From positions 6,820,001 through 6,884,000 of the forward strand of contig NZ_CP107947.1 of NCBI RefSeq assembly GCF_036059255.1: a stretch of 64,000 nucleotides of DNA, in the 5' to 3' direction. The notes under the pieces were generated by a model, which was not told where the DNA came from, did no database searches, and worked only from the letters and a program-made list of their open reading frames with translations. Numbering within the stretch: position 1 is the first letter of the stretch; every line of letters begins with the position of its first letter. This DNA is from Micromonospora sp. NBC_00389 (GTDB lineage Bacteria > Actinomycetota > Actinomycetes > Mycobacteriales > Micromonosporaceae). Positions 1 through 10,518 of this stretch are shown one piece after another. The position numbers were made by a program, and so were the translations under genes.

Positions 1-2
1 AC

Positions 3-1214
3 TCCATCGCGACCTATCGTCGGCGACGGGCGGCCGGGGAGTTCGCCGACGACCCGTTCGGTGACATCTTCCTGGTGGTCGACGGCTGGAACACCCTGCG
101 CCAGGAGTACGAGGAGCTGGAGCAGACCATCGGGGACCTGGCCAACCGGGGGCTGGGTTTCGGCGTACACGTGATCGTGACGGCGGTGCGGTGGGCGGAG
201 ATCCGAATCAACATGCGCGACCTGCTCGGCACGAAGCTGGAGCTGCGGCTCGGCGACACGGCCGAGTCGGAGATCGACCGGCGGGCCGCCCAGAACGTGC
301 CGGCCGGCTCGCCCGGGCGCGGTCTGACCCGCGACAAGCTGCACTTCCTGACTGCCCTGGCCCGCATCGACGACCGGTGCACCGCCGAGGACCTCAGCGA
401 ATCGACGGCCGAACTCGCCCACCAGGTCGCCGCGGCTTGGCCCGGCCCTCCGGCACCACCGGTACGGCTGCTGCCGCGCCAGTTGTCGGTGGCCGAGCTG
501 AGCGAGTGCAGCGATCCGGCTGCCAGTGGCCTGCCTATCGGCGTCGACGAGGTGGCCCTCGCCCCTGTCTATCTCGAGTTACACGGTGACCCGCATCTGA
601 CCATCTTCGGCGACGCCGAATGCGGCAAGACGAACCTGCTGCGGGTGATCGCCCGGGGCATCGTCGAGCGGTACACCCCGAGGCAGGCGCGGCTGGTCAT
701 CGCCGACTACCGCCGGGGCCTGCTGGGTGCGGTGGAGGGCGAGCACCTGGTCGACTACGCCCCCTCCAACCACGCATTCAGCCAGGGGCTCACTTCGATG
801 TACGGCGCCCTACAGGCCAGGCTGCCCGGCCCGGACGTGACAACGGCCCAGCTGCGCGACCGGAGCTGGTGGCAGGGCCCGGACCTCTACATCCTGGTGG
901 ACGACTACGACCTGGTCGCCTCCGGCGGGAACAATCCGCTCAGCGTGCTGCATGAGCTGCTGCCGCTGGCTCGGGATATCGGGCTGCACCTGATCATCGC
1001 GCGTCGGATGGCGGGTGTGAGTCGGGCACTCTACGAGCCCGTTCTGCAACGCCTGCGCGAGCTGGACTCGCCCGCCCTGCTGATGTCTGGTGACCGGGAG
1101 GAGGGCCAGATCCTCGGTGGGGTGAGGCCGCAGCGGATGCCGGCCGGCCGCGGCACGCTGGTACGTCGGCGCGACGGTGTCCGGCTGATGCAGACTGCGT
1201 GGTCGGAACCGTGA
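3..1214 (+). CDS. eccC: Type VII secretion FtsK/SpoIIIE ATPase EccC, C-terminal part (5' end outside window)
   Basis: The reading frame is open from the window edge, so this is the 3' part of a larger gene and no start is assigned. EccC is the motor ATPase of ESX/type VII secretion and works at the cytoplasmic membrane. The visible part carries the end of one FtsK-like ATPase domain (FLVVDGW, then GFGVHVIVTAVRW, LELRLGD and the NVPAGSPGRGL segment typical of EccC) and then a last domain with a P-loop-like GDAECGKTNLLR and a Walker B-like YILVDDYDLV. The last domain's order and the C-terminal end (GTLVRRRDGVRLMQTAW) fit EccCb-type tails. No other ESX genes follow downstream, so the rest of the locus should lie upstream of the window. 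A disordered gap and a broken glycosidase come next. Confidence 0.9.
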   Translation, partial: SIATYRRRRAAGEFADDPFGDIFLVVDGWNTLRQEYEELEQTIGDLANRGLGFGVHVIVTAVRWAEIRINMRDLLGTKLELRLGDTAESEIDRRAAQNVPAGSPGRGLTRDKLHFLTALARIDDRCTAEDLSESTAELAHQVAAAWPGPPAPPVRLLPRQLSVAELSECSDPAASGLPIGVDEVALAPVYLELHGDPHLTIFGDAECGKTNLLRVIARGIVERYTPRQARLVIADYRRGLLGAVEGEHLVDYAPSNHAFSQGLTSMYGALQARLPGPDVTTAQLRDRSWWQGPDLYILVDDYDLVASGGNNPLSVLHELLPLARDIGLHLIIARRMAGVSRALYEPVLQRLRELDSPALLMSGDREEGQILGGVRPQRMPAGRGTLVRRRDGVRLMQTAWSEP

Positions 1215-1448
1215 CGCGGCCGCGATCCTTACCTCGTGTGGACCTTACAGCGCCACGAGCGGCGCCGCCGGGCCGCCCCGCCGCGCTCGGGTCCTACTGG
1301 CGAATGTCGCCCAATATCAGCCGTGCGCGGGTCGCGCCGGCGGCCTCTTCCGCTTCGCTACGCGGGCGGCCATTCACCCTCCTCACCAGACACAACGCCC
1401 GGCGAGTCAGGCCGGAAACACCGTTAGGTCCACAGGCCCCGGCGTGGG

Positions 1449-2330
1449 TCAAGAGCGAGGGCGCCAGTCGGCAGCGGTTCTCGCCGGGTCAACTGTCAGC
1501 CCCGTGGAGGCTCGGTAGCGCACGGGTATGGGATCGGTGAGTTCACCGACGAACTCCCCGTCGACGTGGTCGAGGAAGCCGAGGAGCGACCAGGCGCCGG
1601 CGGGTCCGGGGACCAGCCGGGGTGCGTACAGGTGCGGGTGCGTGAACGGTCGGGCGGACGCGACGTCCCAGCGGCCGCGGACGCTCCGGCCGGTCGCCAC
1701 CCAGATCCGGTGGTCGTCGCTCCGAGCGTTGGCGGTGGCGTCGGTGGAGAACAGCAGCAGGGGCTGCCCGTCGACGATCGCGACCTGGGGCACCTCGAGG
1801 CGGCCGAACCCGGCCGGTGTCGACAGCGGTGGCCGCACAATCCAGTTAACCAGGTCAGCGGATGTGGCATGGCCGACGACGCCTCGCGTCTTGGCCGGGC
1901 CGGTATTGGCGCGGGCAGTGATGAGCATGTGCCAGCCCTCACCGTCAGGGTCAGGGAACACCCACGGATCACGCCATGCCTGCTCGTACCACAAGTCCTT
2001 GTCGAGCAGTTCGTACCAGGTCGGATCGGCCTGCACGATCGGCTCGGTGCCGTACCGGTGCCAGGTTGTCAGGTCGTCGGAGACGGCAAGGCCGATGCGC
2101 TGAACGAGCCCGCCCTCGGCGTGGCCGACGCCGGTGTAGAACAGGTACCACCGTCCGTCCGCGCCGCGGACCGTGCACCCGGTCCACGTCGCCAGGTCGT
2201 CCCACCCGGGAGTGTCGGCGGGGACCAGTGCGTCGGCGACCAGCCGCCAGGAGTGCAGATCCGCGGAGACGGCGTGGCCGATCGTGGCGCTGCCCCTGCC
2301 GAAAACCCCATCCGCCCTGGTTAGGGCCGG
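1449..2330 (-). pseudogene. Glycoside hydrolase (GH32/GH43-type five-bladed propeller), N-terminus lost
   Basis: The minus-strand frame encodes about 290 residues of a glycosidase of the GH32/43/68 superfamily. Propeller signatures are visible: IGHAVSADLHSW, RWYLFYTGV, RIGLAVSDDLTTW, then AWRDPWVFPDPDGEGWHML (the conserved RDP acid motif) and HATSADLVNW. The family's first blade, with the nucleophile-type Asp, is absent: homology begins at the IGHAVSADL segment and the frame then runs into sequence upstream of the IS transposase at 2406. The gene was therefore most likely decapitated by that insertion or an associated deletion. The C-terminus looks complete (TGA at 1449-1451). Substrate cannot be told; sucrose/fructan or arabinan-type sugars are family possibilities. 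Confidence 0.75.
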
Positions 2331-2405
2331 CGTGGGGGTGTCGGAGATGTTGGTCCGGTTGCTGGGCATGGGTAGCTGGTGATCGATGCGGCATGATGGG
2401 CTGCC

Positions 2406-3816
<1,411 letters not shown>

Positions 3817-3890
3817 AAGCCCTAATCAGACCGTGCGGCTACGTTTTGGACCAGCACAGGGATGGCACCTGGCACCGTGTCGGAGAAGGG

Positions 3891-4622
3891 CTACTTCGCG
3901 CCGGTGAGTGCCTGCCGCATCCGGTTGATCTCGGCGCCCTGCTCGACGACGACGCTGCTGGCCGTCTCGTTGACGATGACGTTGACGCCGAGCGCCAGCA
4001 CCTCGCCCGCCATGTCGATCGCGCCCTGATGGTGCTCGACCATCATGTCGACGAACATCCGGTCGAACTCGGCGGCTCGGGCGGCGGTGAGGAGTTCCAG
4101 CGCCTCCGCCGTCTGCATGCCGGCCATGCTGTGCTGGTGGCCGCCGCCGCCGGAGTTCCGGTCCAGGCCTCGGTCCGTCAACCAGGTCTCCAGTGTCTTG
4201 ATCTCCGGTTCCTGGGCCGCCAGGATCCGGTCGGCAATGATCTTGAGTTGCGGGTTCGCCGCCCGGTCCGCCGCCAGTCGGGCCATCACGAGCGCCTGCT
4301 CGTGATGCGGAATCATCATCGTGACAAACCGGATGTCGGCGTTGTTGTACGTCGGACGCGGCGCGGGCGACTTCTCGTTCGCCCGGACGGTCTTCGCCGG
4401 CTCGCCGGGCGCCGCGGGCATCAGCACCGGCGCGGTCGCGTCCGGCAGACCGGGCAGGTCGAGAGATGCCTGGGGGCTGGCCGTCGCGGCCGATTCCGGG
4501 CGGCCCTCGGGCCACCAGACGACCACCGCTGCCCCGACGGCCAGCACGGCGAGCACCGCCAGCTCGACGAGGACAATCGCCCGCGAGCGTCCCAAAAGCG
4601 CTCGGATCCGTACACTTAGCAC
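3891..4622 (-). CDS. DUF305 family membrane-anchored protein
   Basis: A 243-residue protein with one N-terminal membrane segment (IVLVELAVLAVLAVGAAVVVWW) and an extracytoplasmic DUF305 domain, a ferritin-like four-helix fold. It shows the two family hallmarks, TMMIPHHEQALVMA at about residue 105 and VDMMVEHHQGAIDMA at about residue 190. These His/Met-rich segments suggest metal (often copper) binding; that role is from family knowledge and is not demonstrated here. A His/Met linker (GGGGHQHSMAGM) lies between them. The GTG start is supported by a GGGAG box eight bases upstream. It is divergent from the LVIVD gene, sharing a 250-bp intergenic region that holds a Crp-type palindrome. Confidence 0.85.
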   Translation of the reverse strand: MLSVRIRALLGRSRAIVLVELAVLAVLAVGAAVVVWWPEGRPESAATASPQASLDLPGLPDATAPVLMPAAPGEPAKTVRANEKSPAPRPTYNNADIRFVTMMIPHHEQALVMARLAADRAANPQLKIIADRILAAQEPEIKTLETWLTDRGLDRNSGGGGHQHSMAGMQTAEALELLTAARAAEFDRMFVDMMVEHHQGAIDMAGEVLALGVNVIVNETASSVVVEQGAEINRMRQALTGAK

Positions 4623-4789
4623 AACTCGACTCCCGCCATCTGACCGAGGTTGGCCGGGATGTTAGCGCGAGCCTGACCTGCACGGGGAAGATCACGGCAG
4701 CGAAAAGATTCTATTAGCCCCACCTGCGGTTATTCGTGCCGCCGCATGCCCACCAGGTTAACGCAACCGTGATCAGAGGCCCACGCAAT

Positions 4790-4807
4790 TTGTGAGCTGG
4801 GTCACAA
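4790..4807. promoter_or_regulatory. Perfect Crp/GlxR-type palindrome TTGTGA-N6-TCACAA
   Basis: The sequence TTGTGAGCTGGGTCACAA is a perfect inverted repeat with the TGTGA-N6-TCACA core recognised by Crp/GlxR-type cAMP receptor proteins in actinobacteria. Its 3' end lies 67 bases before the ATG of the LVIVD-repeat gene and it is 168 bases from the DUF305 start, so it could control either or both. Match to the consensus is seen; binding is inferred. Confidence 0.6.
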
Positions 4808-4874
4808 TCTTGGCGCCGGACACCGGGTTATCGTCCCGTTACTGTGCCGACCCGATGAACGAGGGGTGTCCACA

Positions 4875-6644
4875 ATGTTAAGACGAACTCCACAAGAGAG
4901 CCGGAGGCTGGCCATCGGTCTGGCCGCCACGGGCGCCCTTCTCCTCACGGCCGTCGTGGCCGCGGCGCCGGCGAGCGGCGCCACCGATTCCAGCGGCAGC
5001 ACAGACATCTGCGAATCGTTTGAGGCCGCCGGCGACAACTTCGCCGAATACTGCATCGCCGAGGAGGCGGCCAACGCCGTGGCCGCCGCGAACACCACGC
5101 CGGGCGTCGACGAGATCGCCAGCAGCCCCAACATCCAGCAGATCGCCAACATCCCCAAGTTCGGCGGGTTCGCCAGCGAGGGGGCGTACAACTCGGACCT
5201 GGCCTTTCAGGGCAACTACGTCTTCGCCGGCAACTACGAAGGCTTCAACGTTCTCGACGTCAGTAACCCCAGCTCGCCTCAGGTGGTTAGCCAGGTGGTC
5301 TGCTCGGGCTCGCAGGGCGACCCGTCGGTCATGGGCAACCTGCTGTTCCTCGCGGTCGACGCGCCCCGCAGCAACGACTCGTGCAACAGCACGAGCGGCT
5401 CCTCCGCACAGCAGAGCTCGTGGGAGGGCGTCCGGATCTTCGACATCAGCGACAAGGCGAATCCGCGGTACGTCAAGTCGGTCCGGACCGACTGCGGTTC
5501 GCACACCCAGACGCTGGTGCCGAGCAAGGACGGAAAGAGCGTCTACGTCTACGTCCAGTCGTACGGCCCGTCGAGCGGCGCCTTCTACTGCAAGCCGCCG
5601 CACGACAAGATCTCGATCATCAAGGTGCCGGTGGACAACCCGGCCAGCGCTTCCGTGGTCGCCACCCCGGTTCTCTTCCCCGGAACCAACGGCGCCGGCT
5701 CCACCAGCGGCTGCCACGACATCACCGCCTACCCGGAGCTGGACCTGGCCGCCGGCGCCTGCATGGGTGACGGCGTCCTGTTCGACATCTCCGACCGGGA
5801 GAACCCGGTGATCCTCAGCCAGGTCCGGGACACGAACTTCGCGTTCTGGCACTCGGCCACCTTCAACAACGCCGGCACCAAGGTCGTCTTCACCGACGAG
5901 CTCGGCGGTGGCAGCAGCGCGATCTGCACCAGCACCTACCGGGCCAACCAGGGCGCGGACGCGATCTACGACATCGTGGGTTCCGGTGCCGACCGCGAGC
6001 TGGTCTTCAAGAGCTACTTCAAGATCCCACGGCTGAACACGACCCTGGAGAACTGCGTCGCGCACAACGGCTCGCTGATCCCCGCCATGGGCCGCGACGT
6101 CATGGTCCAGGCCTGGTACCAGGGCGGCATTTCGGTAATCGACTTCACCGACTCGGCCAACCCGGTCGAGATCGCCTACTGGGAGCGGGGCCCGCTCTCC
6201 GACACCCGCCGCATCCTCGGTGGGGCGTGGTCGACGTACTACCACAACGGGTACATCTACTCGAACGACATCCAGAAGGGCTTCGACGTCCTCAAGCTGG
6301 ACGACCCGCGAACGAACAACGCCCGGGCGGTCTCCTTCGCCGAGCTGAACGTGCAGACGCAGCCCAGCTACCCGGCCTGCACCACCGTCCTGCGCAACCG
6401 CCAGAACGGCGGACTCACCGTCACGTCCGGCATCACCTGCCTGGACGGTGCGACCGTCAACGGCAGGATCAAGGTCGCTCCGGGCGCCGGGCTGATCGCC
6501 TTCAACGCGACCCTCAACGGCTCGGTCACCGCAACCGACGCCTCGGTAGTGTCGATCGTGGAGAGCCGTGTGAACGGCTCGGTGCACGCCCTCGGTGGCA
6601 CCGTGCGGGACAGCAAGGTCAACGGTTCGGTGACGACGAGCTGA
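4875..6644 (+). CDS. Secreted LVIVD-repeat beta-propeller protein with solenoid-like tail
   Basis: A 589-residue exported protein. The ATG at 4875 is preferred over a GTG nine bases upstream because GAGGGG at 4861-4866 sits eight bases before it. The N-terminus is a Sec-type signal (basic MLRRTPQESRR, hydrophobic core to AAAPASGA). The body contains LVIVD-type blades: GNYEGFNVLDVSNPSSP, WEGVRIFDISDKANP, GDGVLFDISDRENP and GGISVIDFTDSANP, expected to form a propeller at the cell surface. The last 90 residues change character: short repeats such as ATLNGSVTATDASVVSIVESRVNGSV resemble a right-handed beta-solenoid or bactofilin-like turn pattern and may mediate assembly or anchoring. Enzymatic function unknown. 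A perfect hairpin follows the stop, and a Crp-type site precedes the gene. Confidence 0.85.
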   Translation: MLRRTPQESRRLAIGLAATGALLLTAVVAAAPASGATDSSGSTDICESFEAAGDNFAEYCIAEEAANAVAAANTTPGVDEIASSPNIQQIANIPKFGGFASEGAYNSDLAFQGNYVFAGNYEGFNVLDVSNPSSPQVVSQVVCSGSQGDPSVMGNLLFLAVDAPRSNDSCNSTSGSSAQQSSWEGVRIFDISDKANPRYVKSVRTDCGSHTQTLVPSKDGKSVYVYVQSYGPSSGAFYCKPPHDKISIIKVPVDNPASASVVATPVLFPGTNGAGSTSGCHDITAYPELDLAAGACMGDGVLFDISDRENPVILSQVRDTNFAFWHSATFNNAGTKVVFTDELGGGSSAICTSTYRANQGADAIYDIVGSGADRELVFKSYFKIPRLNTTLENCVAHNGSLIPAMGRDVMVQAWYQGGISVIDFTDSANPVEIAYWERGPLSDTRRILGGAWSTYYHNGYIYSNDIQKGFDVLKLDDPRTNNARAVSFAELNVQTQPSYPACTTVLRNRQNGGLTVTSGITCLDGATVNGRIKVAPGAGLIAFNATLNGSVTATDASVVSIVESRVNGSVHALGGTVRDSKVNGSVTTS

Positions 6645-6668
6645 AGCACGGCCCGTCAACAGCATGAC

Positions 6669-6704
6669 GGCTCCGGCCCGGCGGATCTCCGCCGGGCCGG
6701 AGCC
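6669..6704 (+). terminator. Strong hairpin after the LVIVD gene
   Basis: A perfect 17-bp inverted repeat (GGCTCCGGCCCGGCGGA and its complement) with a two-base centre lies 25 bases after the stop codon at 6644. There is no T-run, which is common for high-GC actinobacterial terminators. It is well placed to end the LVIVD transcript. Confidence 0.75.
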
Positions 6705-6732
6705 CGTCTCCGAGGCGACGCCGTCACCACCG

Positions 6733-7310
6733 TTACCGGGCCTGCGTCAGCGTTCTCGAGGGCGGTGAGCCCACCGTCATCGCCAACGCGGGCGCGGCGG
6801 CGGGCCGCGACGTCCTGCACCGCGCAGCCCATGTACCGGTGTCGTCCTGGTCGGTGCCGAACTCGGCGTCCGCCAGGCGGGGCCCGACCGACGTGACGTA
6901 GCCGACGACCACCGCGCCGCGCACCTCGACCGGGTGCGCGTCGACCCCGCGGGCGACGCCCTGCGGGTCCTCGGTCTCGGTGCACCGGCACTGAGCGGTC
7001 AGGCCCGGCGTCGCGTCTCGGTCGCGGGGGTAGCGCAGCTGCTGCCGCGCAGGCGCCCGTAGTGCGCCCGGTAGTAGTCGGGGCCGCAGGTTCGCCGGCA
7101 CCTCCTGCCCGTCGGCGTCGCGGCGCTCGGGCCAGCCTCCTCGTCGCCGCTGCTGCGCCAAGTCTTCGTCGGCGGGGCGTTGTCCATGGCCACGTCGGCG
7201 ACCTGTTCGGTGATGGCCTGCACCCGGCGGGCGACCATCCGGGCGACGACCTGCTCGTGGCCCTTACGCGGTCGGAACTGGGTACCCACGGTCCACCTCC
7301 GGTGGGACGG
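6733..7310 (-). pseudogene. Frameshifted phage-head/minor-capsid-like remnant
   Basis: Two overlapping minus-strand frames together read as one decayed protein. The first gives ARMVARRVQAITEQV, then VAMDNAPPTKTWRSSGDEE. After a shift, the second continues DADGQEVPANLR, then YPRDRDATPGLTAQCRC, TETEDPQGVARGV and DAEFGTDQD. The order DNAPPTKTW, DGQEVPxNLR, YPRDP and CRC resembles C-terminal parts of Mu-F/minor-capsid-like proteins of actinobacterial prophages; this is recognition by motif only. At least one frameshift lies near 7120-7160 and no complete start is visible. It is probably the stub of an old prophage; no other phage structural genes are nearby. Confidence 0.4.
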
Positions 7311-7679
7311 CCACGGCCTGCACGTCGACGAAGTCCACGTCCGGGGCTGAGCAGGCGGGAGCGCCGCCATGTGGTTCGGGCCGAACGGCTTCGCCCCGGT
7401 GGTCTACGGGCTGCTGGTCCTCGACGCCGAGGAACATAAGGGGTCACTATGCTGCAGCTTCGCCGCCGGTGACGCGGACAGTCCTCCGCACCTCCCGCAT
7501 GGTGGCGTGGGAATTCAAGTCCGTGGGGCGACGTCGACCACAAGTCCATGGTCGTCGTTCATGGTGACCTACGCTCACGCCCAGATGACCCCCATCAGCC
7601 CTGCTGGGCCGGATTGACGGACATCACCCGGCCAGGCTCGGACCGAGCACCCCGGGCCCGCCCTGGTGGCGCAAGCTCT
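7311..7679. other. Intergenic stretch without a convincing gene
   Basis: No reading frame here shows a recognisable domain or a supported ribosome binding site. It separates the phage-like remnant from the 3' end of the M48 peptidase. Confidence 0.5.
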
Positions 7680-8621
7680 TCAGAACCGGTCCCGGGTTCC
7701 GAGGAGGGCGTTGTGTGCGGCACGGCGCCACGGCGCGAGTTCAGTATCGATTTCGGCCCAACGGATGTCGTCAGCGCAGAGAGCTCCGTCGATGTCAGGC
7801 AGGGCCTCGATCAGCCGCATTCGCTGGTCTTCGCTCGGGTGGGTACTCCACAGGTCGGTGGTTCGCCGGCTGAGCTGACGGGCCAGCGGCAGGTGGGCGG
7901 CCAGGCGTTGCCGGGCTTCAGCAGCCATCGTCTCCAACTGCTCGCCGTCGATGCGCGGCGCCAGATGCCACAAGTCCTGCCAGATCCGGCCGGCGAGCAG
8001 GACCGTCTCGGAGGATCGGAGGAAGGCCGCGCTGCCGGCGACCCGGCGGGCGACCAGATCCGCCCGGTACTCGGAGCGGCGGCCGTCGGGCATCGCCACA
8101 CTGTCGACGAGCAGCTGAGCCGTCGCGCCGGCGACATTGGCCAGAGCGACGATTCCATGAACGATCATCCCGAGGAGAACGACCGTCCCCCTCCCCCGCT
8201 CAGCTAGCGAGTCAGCCGCGCGAACGGCGCGTCGCCAGGGGTTCCGCCCACCGGTGGCCGCTACCGCCCGGGTGCCGAACGTCCTCGCCAGCAGGGTCCT
8301 CCGTACCCGAAGCGGATCGCCGTTGGCCAGATGACCCAGCTCGTGGGCCAAAAGCGAAGCCCGAGCCGGCCGCGGCAGCATCACCCACAGGGGGATCCCG
8401 ATGACGAGCACCGACCGCTGGCGCCGACCCAGCCGGGCGACACCGGCGTTGAGGCTCAGGTCTGCACAGATCACGTCGGGAACCGGCGTCCCGGCGGCAT
8501 CGGCGACCTCCCGCACCAGACGGTGCAACTGGGGGGCATCACGCTCGGTGATCACGCCATACTTCGGCACCCGCCCGAACGACGGCTTGACCAGCAGCAA
8601 GACGAGCACAGCGACCCTGAG
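7680..8621 (-). pseudogene. M48-family metallopeptidase, N-terminal membrane part missing
   Basis: The frame encodes about 313 residues of an M48 (Ste24/HtpX-type) zinc peptidase. The HELGHL motif supplies two zinc His ligands and the catalytic Glu, and SEYRADLVA further on supplies the Glu/Asp ligands, so the catalytic core is intact. A hydrophobic stretch (GTVVLLGMIVHGIVALANVAGA) lies between. Family members normally have one or two membrane segments before the VPK..GVITE region; here the frame starts inside a hydrophobic segment (LRVAVLVLLLVKP) and meets the recombinase fragment at about 8611-8621. An in-frame GTG at 8609 could restart translation without the full membrane anchor. I infer a gene truncated by the recombinase-bearing DNA; residual activity is possible. 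Confidence 0.75.
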
Positions 8622-10247
8622 TCATCCCGTAGCTGGCAACTCACTCGGGCGATGACCCTCATCCAGCCCCACGGCGGCCATATCGCCGCCGAGTACTTCG
8701 ACATCGGTCAGAGCCGTTCGCTGCCGTGGCAGCGTCGCCCACACGCCAGCCGACTGCTCGCCGCGCTTCGCGACCCAAGACGCGGGTTCTCCGGGGTCGT
8801 CGTCGGAGAACCCCACCGCGCGTTCTACGGCAACCAGTTCGGCCTCACCGTGCCGCTGTTCACGCACTACGGCGTCGAACTCTGGGTACCGGAGATCGGC
8901 GGCCCGATCGACCCTGACAACGAAGCCCACGAACTCGTCATGTCCGTCTTCGGCGGCATGAGCAAGGGCGAACGCAACCGCATCAAGCTTCGCGTCCGTA
9001 CCGCCATGGCCGCCCAGACCCTGCTCGAGGGCCGCTACCTCGGCGGGCGTCCCCCATACGGCTACACACTGCAGGACCTCGGCCCCCACCCCAACCCGGC
9101 GAAAGCAGCCGACGGCAAACGCCTACGCGGCCTCACCCCAGACCCGCAGACCGCCCCGATTGTCCGCCGGATCTTCCACGAGTTCCTCGCCGGCAGCGGC
9201 CTCTTCGCTATCGCCGAAGGACTCACCAGCAACCACGTGCCCTGCCCCTCCGCACACGACCGTGCCCGCAACCCCCACCGCAGCGGCATCGCGTGGTCCA
9301 AGAGCGCCGTCCGCGTCATCCTCACCAACCCCCGCTACACCGGACGGCAGGTCTGGAAAAAACAACGCACCGACGAGGTCCTACTCGACGTCGACGACGT
9401 CGCGCTCGGTCACACCGGAGTCATGCGCTGGAACCCGCCAGACAAGTGGGTGATCTCCAAGGAGATCACCCATCCACTCATCATCGATGATCCAACCTTC
9501 GAACAGGCTCAGACGCTGCTCAAACGACACCGGCTGGGCCTGGACATCCCGCAACGGCAACGCCCCGCCCGTAACGCGTACGTCTTCCGTGGCCTGATTT
9601 ACTGCGCCGCTTGCCAGCGCCGGATGCAAGGCCAGTACAACCACGGCGCCGCCTACTACCGCTGCCGCTTCCCCCAGGAATACGCCCTCGCCAACGAAGT
9701 CTCGCATCCCCGCAACGTCTACCTCCGTGAGGACGCCCTCACCGACCCACTCGACACATGGCTCGCTACCGCGTTCGATCCCGACCGCCTTGAAAAGACG
9801 ATCACCGTGATGGCAGATGCCCAGTTGGGGAAGCGGGCCTCCCCCGCCATCGCCGCCGCTCGCACGACCATCGCCGAGTGCGACGCGAAACTTGAGCGCT
9901 ACCGGGCAGCCCTCGACGCCGGAGCCGACCCCTCGGTCGTCAGCAGTTGGATAGCACAGACGCAGGCCGAACGAACACGGGCCGAAACCGATCTGCACAC
10001 GCCGGACTCCGCCGCACCACGCCGGATGACCCAGGAAGAGATCACCACGCTGGTCCAAGCACTCGGGCACATCGTCACAGTGCTCCACGATGCGGACCCC
10101 GCCGACAAGGCCGAGGTCTACCGACAGCTCGGCCTGCGGCTGACATACCATCCGCAAACGCAAACGGTGCACGCTAAAGCTGATCTCAGCGCGCACCGTG
10201 GGCCTATGGGTCGTGTCCGAGGGGCGACACGGACCGAAGCCCCACCG
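8611..10247 (+). pseudogene. Large serine recombinase, left copy (5' truncated, 3' replaced)
   Basis: About 545 residues of a large serine recombinase. Homology starts at DPESSRSWQLTRA, so the first strand with the catalytic Ser is missing. Present are the rest of the resolvase domain (DIGQSRSLPW, GEPHRAFYGNQFGLT, MSVFGGMSKGERNRIKLRV), the recombinase domain (GRYLGGRPPYGY to NPRYTGRQVW), the zinc ribbon (FRGLIYCAACQRRMQGQ, YYRCRFP) and the coiled-coil tail. After TRTEAPP (10247) the frame continues into unrelated sequence. The copy at 47.6-50.0 kb has the same 961 bp but continues to a stop at 50007, which looks like the native end. It cannot be catalytic. The 270 bp to the next gene hold nothing recognisable. 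Confidence 0.85.
9287..10247 (+). repeat. 961-bp direct repeat, left copy (recombinase fragment)
   Basis: This segment recurs in the same orientation at 47629-47753 plus 49130-49965. The second copy is split by an ISAs1 element, and once that and its target duplication are removed the lengths are both 961. I see no differences where I compared them. The two copies diverge abruptly at both ends. They bound about 37.4 kb of island cargo. Confidence 0.85.
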
Positions 10248-10518
10248 TTGCTAGCGCTGACAACAACTCTGCAGCTCGCGCACGCCTGGCTGCTCCCCCA
10301 TTCGGGCGTACCGCCTTTCCAGCCGCGCGCGGCCGGCTTCGCCGCGCCTGGTCAGAGCGAAGGGCCCGGCCGCGCGGCCAGTACGCCGACTGTCGTCGAC
10401 AGGCTGCCGCGGGATTTACCGGAACGCGGCGCTGGCCCTCGGGTGCGAGCACTAGCGTGGGCCTGGAAGGGGATCACCCCTCTGGCCGGTACCAACCATG
10501 TGGATCATGGGGGTGTCC

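Noticed and set aside
4878..6665. A 595-codon frame antisense to the LVIVD gene
   Set aside because: Val/Arg/Asp-rich shadow of a real secreted protein with signal peptide and repeats on the other strand.
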